This document shows positions 12,501 to 24,500 of a stretch of DNA of 64,000 bases, piece after piece (the stretch's first letter is position 1; each line of letters begins with the position of its first letter). A program made the translations under genes and the position numbers. The stretch is from contig JAJKFL010000006.1 in assembly GCA_021186555.1 (NCBI GenBank), positions 47,177,690-47,241,689 on the forward strand, written 5' to 3'. Under the pieces are notes generated by a model. The model worked only from the letters and a program-made list of their open reading frames with translations. It was not told the DNA's origin and searched no databases. This DNA comes from Reticulitermes speratus (lineage: Eukaryota > Arthropoda > Insecta > Blattodea > Rhinotermitidae).

Positions 12501-15500
12501 TATTTATTGACCGATTTTGTAAAATTCGGCATACAGAATATCCGCCTAATAACGTTGAGCAGTTCTGAGTTTCGTGAAAATCAGTGCAGTGAAGGCCATA
12601 CGGTACATTGCGTCCAGGCGTGGAGGGATGTGTGCCCTGCTTCTTACACATTTCAACATACTTGGATAGAATTCGGTATATGAGTTGTCTATAAAAGTTT
12701 CTTGCGTGATCGAGAGTTTCACGAAAATCGGCATAGTGAAAAACATACTTTATTTTGGGTTGACAATGAATTTACATCCACACTGTCCACGCCTATCGCC
12801 CGGTTTTTGTGAAATTTGGTACAACAGGTCACACATTGCTGTTCAGGGTTTGCGACTTTCATGAAAATCGGCATTATAAAGGCCTTGCTTTTCTTATTGG
12901 CATAACTGAAATTACATTTACACGTGTAGCCTGAAAACTTATGACATTTTGAGAGTAACGAACGCCTTGGTAAAGTGTGTGTCACTGAGTGTATTGTTTG
13001 TGATGTTGTTAGGCTGTGTATGTCTGTCCGTCTGCATACATTGTAGTGTATGTCTGTCCGTCTGCATACATTGTAGTGTATGTATGTCCGTCTGCATACA
13101 TTGTAGTGTATGTCTGTCCGTCTGCATACATTGTAGTGTATGTCTGTCCGTCTGCATACATTGTAGTGTATGTCTGTCCGTCTGCATACATTTGTAGTGT
13201 TGATGTCACGAATGGGCTGAACGGCTGTATTGACACTGTATTGGGTTCAACCATGGAGTACCAAATTCCGTGGATATGAATGTGCATGTGCATAAAGATC
13301 GTGGCACTTTTGGGATGTGACGTCGTGTAGGTTGATGCATAGATATGAACATTAAGGTGAGGCTATTGCCTTCATATTCATAGCAGATTAAATCAGCGGA
13401 TTGTTCCGTAATCTTGGTACCTGCATACCTACACACCTATGTGGTGGCGCTCACCTCAAGTGTGGCCCTTGACACTGTGACACCTGCTGTACCTGCATAC
13501 CTACACACCTATGTGGTGGCGCTCACCTCAAGTCTGTGCCCTTGACACTGTGACACCTGCTGTACCTGCATACCTACACACCTATGTGGTGGCGCTCACC
13601 TCAAGTCTGTGCCCTTGACACTGTGACACCTGCTGTACCTGCATACCTACACACCTATGTGGTGGCGCTCACCTCAAGTCTGTGCCCTTGACACTGTGAC
13701 ACCTGCATACCTACACACCTATGTGGTGGCGCTCACCTCAAGTCTGTGCCCTTGACACTGTGACACCTGCTGTACCTGCATACCTACACACCTATGTGGT
13801 GGCGCTCACCTCAAGTCTGTGCCCTTGACACTGTGACACCTGCTGTACCTGCATACCTACACACCTATGTGGTGGCGCTCACCTCAAGTCTGTGCCCTTG
13901 ACACTGTGACACCTGCTGTACCTGCATACCTACACACCTATGTGGTGGCGCTCACCTCAAGTCTGTGCCCTTGACACTGTGACACCTGCTGTACCTGCAT
14001 ACCTACACACCTATGTGGTGGCGCTCACCTCAAGTCTGTACCCTTGACACTGTGACACCTGCATTAACCTACACACCTATGTGGTGGCGCTCACCTCAAG
14101 TGTGTGCCCTTGACACTGTGACACCTGCTGTACCTGCATACCTACACACCTATGTGGTGGCGCTCACCTCAAGTCTGTACCCTTGACACTGTGACACCTG
14201 CTGTACCTGCATACCTACACACCTATGTGGTGGCGCTCACCTCAAGTCTGTGCCCTTGACACTGTGACACCTGCTGTACCTGCATACCTACACACCTATG
14301 TGGTGGAGCTCACCTCAAGTCTGTACCCTTGACACTGTGACACCTGCTGTACCTGCATACCTACACACCTATGTGGTGGCGCTCACCTCAAGTCTGTACC
14401 CTTGACACTGTGACACCTGCTGTACCTGCATACCTACACACCTATGTGGTGGCGCTCACCTCAAGTCTGTACCCTTGACACTGTGACACCTGCTGTACCT
14501 GCATACCTACACACCTATGTGGTGGCGCCACCTCAAGTCTGTACCCTTGACACTGTGACACCTGCTGTACCTGCATACCTACACACCTATGTGGTGGCGC
14601 TCACCTCAAGTCTGTACCCTTGACACTGTGACACCTGCTGTACCTGCATACCTACACACCTATGTGGTGGCGCTCACCTCAAGTCTGTGCCCTTGACACT
14701 GTGACACCTGCTGTACCTGCATACCTACACACCTATGTGGTGGCGCTCACCTCAAGTCTGTACCCTTGACACTGTGACACCTGCTGTACCTGCATACCTA
14801 CACACCTATGTGGTGGCGCTCACCTCAAGTCTGTACCCTTGACACTGTGACACCTGCTGTACCTGCATACCTACACACCTATGTGGTGGCGCTCACCTCA
14901 AGTCTGTGCCCTTGACACTGTGAACCTGCATACCTACACACCTATGTGGTGGCGCTCACTCAAGTCTGTGCCCTTGACACTGTGACACCTGCTGTACCTG
15001 CATACCTACACACCTATGTGGTGGCGCTCACCTCAAGTCTGTGCCCTTGACACTGTGACACCTGCTGTACCTGCATACCTACACACCTATGTGGTGGCGC
15101 TCACCTCAAGTCTGTACCCTTGACACTGTGACACCTGCTGTACCTGCATACCTACACACCTATGTGGTGGCGCTCACCTCAAGTCTGTGCCCTTGACACT
15201 GTGACACCTGCTGTACCTGCATACCTACACACCTATGTGGTGGCGCTCACCTCAAGTCTGTACCCTTCACACTGTGACACCTGCTGTACCTGCATACCTA
15301 CACACCTATGTGGTGGCGCTCACCTCAAGTCTGTGCCCTTGACACTGTGACACCTGCATACCTACACACCTATGTGGTGGCGCTCACCTCAAGTCTGTAC
15401 CCTTGACACTGTGACACCTGCTGTACCTGCATACCTACACACCTATGTGGTGGCGCTCACCTCAAGTCTGTGCCCTTGACACTGTGACACCTGCATACCT

Positions 15501-18500
15501 ACACACCTATGTGGTGGCGCTCACCTCAAGTCTGTACCCTTGACACTGTGACACCTGCTGTACCTGCATACCTACACACCTATGTGGTGGCGCTCACCTC
15601 AAGTCTGTGCCCTTGACACTGTGACACCTGCTATACCTACACACCTATGTGGTGGCGCTGACCTCAAGTCTGTACCCTTGACACTGTGACACCTGCTGTA
15701 CCTGCATACCTACACACCTATGTGGTGGCGCTCACCTCAAGTCTGTGCCCTTGACACTGTGACACCTGCTGTACCTGCATACCTACACACCTATGTGGTG
15801 GCGCTCACCTCAAGTGTGTGCCCTTGACACTGTGACACCTGCTGTACCTGCATACCTACACACCTATGTGGTGGCGCTCACCTCAAGTGTGTGCCCTTGA
15901 CACTGTGACACCTGCTGTACCTGCATACCTACACACCTATGTGGTGGCGCTCACCTCAAGTCTGTACCCTTGACACTGTGACACCTGCTGTACCTGCATA
16001 CCTACACACCTATGTGGTGGCGCTCACCTCAAGTCTGTACCCTTGACACTGTGACACCTGCTGTACCTGCATACCTACACACCTATGTGGTGGCGCTCAC
16101 CTCAAGTCTGTGCCCTTGACACTGTGACACCTGCATACCTACACACCTATGTGGTGGCGCTCACCTCAAGTCTGTACCCTTGACACTGTGACACCTGCTG
16201 TACCTGCATACCTACACACCTATGTGGTGGCGCTCACCTCAAGTCTGTGCCCTTGACACTGTGACACCTGCATACCTACACACCTATGTGGTGGCGCTCA
16301 CCTCAAGTCTGTACCCTTGACACTGTGACACCTGCTGTACCTGCATACCTACACACCTATGTGGTGGCGCTCACCTCAAGTCTGTGCCCTTGACACTGTG
16401 ACACCTGCTGTACCTGCATACCTACACACCTATGTGGTGGCGCTCACCTCAAGTGTGTGCCCTTGACACTGTGACACCTGCTGTACCTGCATACCTACAC
16501 ACCTATGTGGTGGCGCTCACCTCAAGTCTGTACCCTTGACACTGTGACACCTGCTGTACCTGCATACCTACACACCTATGTGGTGGCGCTCACCTCAAGT
16601 GTGTGCCCTTGACACTGTGACACCTGCTGTACCTGCATACCTACACACCTATGTGGTGGCGCTCACCTCAAGTGTGTGCCCTTGACACTGTGACACCTGC
16701 TGTACCTGCATACCTACACACCTATGTGGTGGCGCTCACCTCAAGTGTGTGCCCTTGACACTGTGACACCTGCTGTACCTGCATACCTACACACCTATGT
16801 GGTGGCGCTCACCTCAAGTCTGTACCCTTGACACTGTGACACCTGCTGTACCTGCATACCTACACACCTATGTGGTGGCGCTCACCTCAAGTGTGTGCCC
16901 TTGACACTGTGACACCTGCTGTACCTGCATACCTACACACCTATGTGGTGGCGCTCACCTCAAGTGTGTGCCCTTGACACTGTGACACCTGCTGTACCTG
17001 CATACCTACACACCTATGTGGTGGCGCTCACCTCAAGTCTGTACCCTTGACACTGTGACACCTGCTGTACCTGCATACCTACACACCTATGTGGTGGCGC
17101 TCACCTCAAGTGTGTGCCCTTGACACTGTGACACCTGCTGTACCTGCATACCTACACACCTATGTGGTGGCGCTCACCTCAAGTGTGTGCCCTTGACACT
17201 GTGACACCTGCTGTACCTGCATACCTACACACCTATGTGGTGGCGCTCACCTCAAGTGTGTGCCCTTGACACTGTGACACCTGCTGTACCTGCATACCTA
17301 CACACCTATGTGGTGGCGCTCACCTCAAGTGTGTGCCCTTGACACTGTGACACCTGCTGTACCTGCATACCTACACACCTATGTGGTGGCGCTCACCTCA
17401 AGTCTGTACCCTTGACACTGTGACACCTGCTGTACCTGCATACCTACACACCTATGTGGTGGCGCTCACCTCAAGTCTGTACCCTTGACACTGTGACACC
17501 TGCTGTACCTGCATACCTACACACCTATGTGGTGGCGCTCACCTCAAGTGTGTGCCCTTGACACTGTGACACCTGCTGTACCTGCATACCTACACACCTA
17601 TGTGGTGGCGCTCACCTCAAGTGTGTGCCCTTGACACTGTGACACCTGCTGTACCTGCATACCTACACACCTATGTGGTGGCGCTCACCTCAAGTGTGTG
17701 CCCTTGACACTGTGACACCTGCTGTACCTGCATACCTACACACCTATGTGGTGGCGCTCACCTCAAGTGTGTGCCCTTGACACTGTGACACCTGCTGTAC
17801 CTGCATACCTACACACCTGTGTGGTGGCGCTCACCTCAAGTCTGTGCCCTTGACACTGTGACACCTGCTGTACCTGCATACCTACACACCTATGTGGTGG
17901 CGCTCACCTCAAGTCTGTACCCTTGACACTGTGACACCTGCTGTACCTGCATACCTACACACCTATGTGGTGGCGCTCACCTCAAGTCTGTACCCTTGAC
18001 ACTGTGACACCTGCTGTACCTGCATACCTACACACCTATGTGGTGGCGCTCACCTCAAGTCTGTGCCCTTGACACTGTGACACCTGCTGTACCTCTGTTG
18101 CTCTCACATTGTAAACTAAATACATCATTTTCATCTCTTAATAGGAAAATGCTGTTCATAAAAGAACCCGGTATGGGATCGTCCTCTGAGAGACTGTTGT
18201 TGCCATTTGCTGCACCTACATGGACAGCAACACTGGCAGCTGTTCTGTTATTCATAATCTTCCTTGCTGCAACGTCGCACCTTGCAAGCAGACAGCAGAA
18301 TGACGACGTGTACAGTCTGTACAATTCTGCGTTTTGTATGATTGCTGTGTTGTGCAGACAGAGTAAGTAGCTGCTTCTAATTTACTCTTATGAACGTTTC
18401 CACATGCTACAGAATTAGTCTCACACCAAAAAGTAAAAAGTAAGATAACCATATGGTCAATAGCGCCGTGTAAAACTGGAATTTGAGACGTTTCGGAGAC

Positions 18501-21500
18501 ACCTGTTACCTGTATCTTCAAGGTAAACGCGCGAAGAGTAGCTACATTCAGCAGAATCTGTTTCCAGAACCGCATAGTTGTTTAGCCACTCACAAAATTC
18601 TTTAGTCAATATCACTCGATTACAATAGTGTGTTTGTGGATCATGATAGTTGTGCTTGTAACAGGTCGACTGCTGATCGTGATAGTTGTGCTTGTAACAG
18701 GTCGACTGCTGATCGTGATAGTTGTGCTTGTAACAGGTCGACTGCTGATCGTGATAGTTATGCTTGTAACAGGTCGACTGCTGATCGTGATAGTTGTGCT
18801 TGTAACAGGTCGACTGCTGATCGTGATAGTTGTGCTTGTAACAGGTCAACTGCTGATCGTGATAGTTGTGCTTGTAACAGGTCGACTTGCTGATCGTGAT
18901 AGTTGTGCTTGTAACAGGTCGACTGCTGATCGTGATAGTTGTGCTTGTAACAGGTCGACTGCTGATCATATATGCTGCGTTTGTCAAATGCTTGAGAAAA
19001 ATGGGTATAAAATAGGGCAGTGCATCAGCTATTTGTAGACTTCAAGAAAGCCTATAATTCAGTTAGTAGGGAGGTCTTGTGTAATATTGTCATACAGCTC
19101 GATATGCCTATAAAACTAGTAAGGTTAATAAAAATGTGTTTGAACAAAACCTATAGTACAGTCCGAGCAGGCAAATATGTGTTTGATACTGTTTGTTTAA
19201 GATCTAGTTCAATGTTACTCTTCCATCTACGTCTAGGTCTTCTGACTGGACTCCATCCTTCAGGTTTCCCCACCAGAAGCCTGTATGCATTTCCCTTCTC
19301 CCCAATGCGTTCCTTATGCCCTGCCCATCTCATCCTCCTTGATTTGATCACCCAAATAATATTTGATACAGCACACAAATAACGAAGCTGCTAGCAAGCA
19401 GTCATCATACGCGGTATAGACCACAACGTTCCGTCAGACACACTTTGGAATGAAACCGACTGTCCTGTTTAGATTCTCGGTTAACAGTGCGCTGACATCT
19501 GCAGTCATGAATGCAGCAGAGTGTAACATAATTACCAGACTTTGCCGTTCGTGATTGTTGCCATTCATTATAGTAAACCGGTTTGCCAACTTACAGGATG
19601 TGTCTGTCTTGAATTACCAGGCTCCTTATTTTATCTGACAACTATCATCTGTCATCTCGCCGCGCGTGTAGGCGGCCGGCTGAGTATGTTACGTTAATAC
19701 AGTAAACAGTCGACAGGAAGTGGCAACGATTATTGTCAGATAAGATAATGAAACATGTGCAAGTTAGGCAACCTCAACAATGTATCACCACGTCTAAAGA
19801 CTTCTATATTGTTATGTCTGTCATTTATTAATTTACAAGACAAACCTTCCCGTTAACTGTGGTTGTTGTCGGTGTTTAATTACTACCTTCAATTAGTCCT
19901 GCCAGTAGGTAGGTCTGCAATAAACTAACCTGAAGAATCCGATAAACTTACATCTCGTTTGCTCAACACATTTTACTGCAATTCAGCTGTAGTCCTTACT
20001 CGATTCTTTCAATATATGACATCAGTTTGTCTAAACATGGCTCCAACGTACGTATCTTCACGACACTTTAACACTTCCTGTTAATAGGCGTTTTGTACCG
20101 CCCCAATAAATATCACAAAAATTATCAGGTACTGCTGTCAGCTCACTAGAACAGATTTGACCTTGGCAGTGGTGGCGCATGGGAAATCAGAACACCAATC
20201 GACGTATTTCACTTAAAAAAATGTTGGGTGGAAGTGCAGTTGTGTGTTGTGCATGCGTTTTAATGCTAGTATTTCTTGTTATCTTCTGTCGGGTCAGAGA
20301 GGTGCACAAATATGACACAAAGCAAATGGCGAACAGTGGAAAGTGAGATGCAGTGACAGAGACGTTTATCACAGCACCTATACGTTTGCTCAAGGTTAGT
20401 CATGAGATAACGGACCTTTATCGCTGTCAAGGTCACAGACATTTTCGTCAGTTGAGGACAATATATGCTGGAGTGCATTAGAGAAGCAGTTACCGGTGGG
20501 AATGCTGTCTTTGTCTGTAATTAGATATTGTCATGTGCTCATGGCGTTATTTCACGTCCACAGGTCACCATAGAACACCCAGACGTTTCTCTTGTCGCAT
20601 GGTTTACCTCACAGCCTGCCTGACTATTACGATCTTGTTCGTGGCTTACTCTGATTCTTTCATCACGCACCTAACTGTCAGACGGTACGATCTGCCGTTT
20701 TTGGACTTCAAAGGCCTGCTAGAAGACGGCAGATATGAAGTTGGAATTACAAGTGGATCGTACTGGTCAAGTTACTTTAAGGTACAGCGAGACAGCTGCA
20801 TGCACTTCATGACAAGTTACTGTAAGGTACAGCAAGACAGCTGCATGCACTTCATGACAAGTTACTGTAAGGTACAGCGAGACAGCTGCATGCACTTCAT
20901 GACAAGTTACTGTAAGGTACAGTGAGACAGCTGCATGCACTTCATGACATGTTACTGTAAGGTACAGCGAGACAGCTGCATGCACTTCATGACAAGTTAC
21001 TGTAAGGTACAGCGAGACAGCTGCATGCACTTCATGACAAGTTACTGTAAGGTACAGCGAGACAGCTGCATGCACTTCATGACAAGTTACTGTAAGGTAC
21101 AGCGAGACAGCTGCATGCACTTCATGACAAGTTACTGTAAGGTACAGCGAGACAGCTGCATGCACTTCATGACAAGTTACTGTAAGGTACAGCGAGACAG
21201 CTGCATGCACTTCATACAAGTTTACTGTAAGGTACAGCGAGACAGCTGCATGCACTTCATGACAAGTTACTGTAAGGTACAGCGAGACAGCTGCATGCAC
21301 TTCATGACAAGTTACTGTAAGGTACAGCGAGACAGCTGCATGCACTTCATGACAAGTTACTGTAAGGTAACAGCGAGACAGCTGCATGCACTTCATGACA
21401 AGTTACTTAAGGTACAGCGAGACAGCTGCATGCACTTCATGACAAGTTACTGTAAGGTACAGCGAGACAGCTGCATGCACTTCATGACAAGTTACTGTAA

Positions 21501-24500
21501 GGTACAGCGAGACAGCTGCATGCACTTCATGACAAGTTTACTGTAAGGTACAGCAGACAGCTGCATGCACTTCATGACAAGTTACTGTAAGGTACAGCGA
21601 GACAGCTGCATGCACTTCATGACAAGTTACTGTAAGGTACAGCGAGACAGCTGCATGCACTTCATGACAAGTTACTGTAAGGTACAGCGAGACAGCTGCA
21701 TGCACTTCATGACAAGTTACTGTAGGTACAGCGAGACAGCTGCATGCACTTCATGACAAGTTACTGTAAGGTACAGCGAGACAGCTGCATGCACTTCATG
21801 ACAATTTTACTGTAAGGTACAGCGAGACAGCTGCATGCACTTCATGACAAGTTACTGTAAGGTACAGCGAGACAGCTGCATGCACTTCATGACAGTTACT
21901 GTAAGTACAGCAGCACTGTCATTTGACAAGTTACTAAGCATCAGACAATACGCTGCAGACACATGACATTCATAAGTACACGAAGTACAGCACTTATCAA
22001 GTTACTGTAAGTAAGCGGAGATTGCATGAATTAGTCACAGTTACTTAAGGTACAGGAGACAGCTGCATGCACTTCATGACAAGTTACTTAAGTACACGAG
22101 ACAGCTGCATGCATTCAGACAAGTTACTTAAGTACAGCAGACAGCTGATGCACTTCATGACAGTTACTGTAAGGTACAGCGGAGACACTGCATGCACTTC
22201 ATGACATGTTACTGTAAGTGTACAGCGAGACAGCTGCATGCACTTCATAACAAGTTACTGTAAGGTACAGCGAGACAGCTGCATGCACTTCATACAATTT
22301 TTTTCCCCCTGCTGCACTTCATGACAAGTTACTGTAAGGTACAGCGAAGACAGCTGCATGCACTTCATGACAAGTTACTGTAAGGTACAGCGAGACAGCT
22401 GCATGCACTTCATAACAAGTTACTGTAAGGTACAGGAGACAGCTGCATGCACTTCATGACAAGTTACTGTAAGGTACAGCAAGACAGCTGCATGCACTTC
22501 ATAACAAGTTACTGTAAGGTACAGCAGAGACAGCTGCATGCACTTCATAACAAGTTACTGTAAGGTACAGCGAGACAGCTGCATGCACTTCATGACAAGT
22601 TACTGTAAGGTACAGCGAGACAGCTGCATGCACTTCATAACAAGTTACTGTTAAGGTACAGCGAGACAGCTGCATGCACTTCATGACAAGTTACTGTAAG
22701 GTACAGCGAGACAGCTGCATGCACTTCATAACAAGTTACTGTAAGGTACAGCGAGACAGCTGCATGCACTTCATACAAGTTACTGTAAGGTACAGCGAGA
22801 CAGCTGCATGCACTTCATGACAAGTTACTGTAAGGTACAGCAGACAGCTGCATGCACTTCATAAAGTTACTGTAAGGTACAGCAAGACAGCTGCATGCAC
22901 TTCATGACAAGTTACTGTAAGGTACAGCGAGACAGCTGCATGCACTTCATGACAAGTTACTGTAAGGTACAGCGAGACAGCTGCATGCACTTCATAACAA
23001 GTTACTGTAAGGTACAGCGAGACAGCTGCATGCACTTCATGACAAGTTACTGTAAGGTACAGCGAGACAGCTGCATGCACTTCATACAAGTTACTGTAAG
23101 GTACAGCGAACAGCTGCATGCACTTCATGACAAGTTACTGTAAGGTACAGCGAACAGCTGCATGCACTTCATAACAAGTTACTGTAAGGTACAGCGAGAC
23201 AGCTGCTTGCACTTCATGACAAGTTATTAAGGTACAGCGAGACAGCTGCATGCACTTCATAAAAGTTACTGTAAGGTACAGCGAGACAGCTGCATGCACT
23301 TCATAACAAGTTACTGTAAGTACAGCAGCAGCTGCTTGCATTCATGACAAGTTACTGTAAGGTACAGCGAGACAGCGCATGCACTTCATACAAGTTACTG
23401 TAGGTACAGCAGACAGCTGCATGCACTTCATACAAGTTACTGTAAGGTACAGAGACAGCTGCTGCACTTCAACAAGTTACTGTAAGGTACAGCAGACAGC
23501 TGCATGCACTCATACAAGTACTGTAAGGTAACAGCGAGACATGCATGCACTTCATAACAAGTTACTGTAGGTACAGCAGACAGCTGCATGCACTTCATAA
23601 CAAGTTACTGTAAGGTACAGCAGAAGCTGCATGCACTTCATAACAAGTTACTGTAAGGTACAGCGAGACAGCTGCATGCACTTCATACAAGTTACTGTAA
23701 GGTACAGCGAGACAGCTGCATGCACTTCATACAGTTACTGTAAGGTACAGCAGACAGCTGCTGCACTTCATACAAGTTACTGTAAGTACAGAGACAGCTG
23801 CATGCACTTCATACAAGTTACTGTAAGGACAGCGAGACAGCTGCATGCACTTCATAACAAGTTACTGTAAGTACAGCGAGACGCTGCATGCACTCATAAC
23901 AAGTACTGTAAGTACAGTGAGACAGCTGCATGCACTTCATAACAAGTTACTGTAAGGTACAGCAAGACAGCTGCATGCACTTCAAACAAGTTACTGAAGG
24001 TACAGCAGACAGCTGCATGCACTTCATAACAGTTACTGTAAGGTACAGCGAGACAGCTGCATGCACTTCATAAAGTACTGTAAGGTACAGCAGACAGCTG
24101 CATGCATTCATAACAAGTTACTGTAAGGTACAGCAGACAGCTGCTGCACTTCATACAAGTTACTGTAAGGTACAGCAAGACAGCTGCATGCACTTCATAA
24201 CAAGTTACTGTAAGGTACAGCGAGAAGCTGCATGCACTTCATAACAAGTTACTGTAAGGTACAGAACAGCTGCATGCACTTCATAACAATTACTGTAAGG
24301 TACAGCAGACAGCTGCTGCACTTCATACAAGTTACTGTAAGGACAGCAGACAGCTGCATGCACTTCATACAAGTTACTGTAAGGTACAGCGAGACAGCTG
24401 CATGCACTTCATAACAAGTTACTTAAGGTACAGCAGACAGCTGCATGCACTTCATACAAGTTTACTGTAAGGTACAGCGAGACAGCTGCTGCATTCATGA

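Noticed and set aside
13419..18095. Regularly spaced repeats resembling a CRISPR array
   Set aside because: There are no unique spacers. The whole 73-bp unit repeats, in a eukaryotic intron. The same holds for the other arrays.
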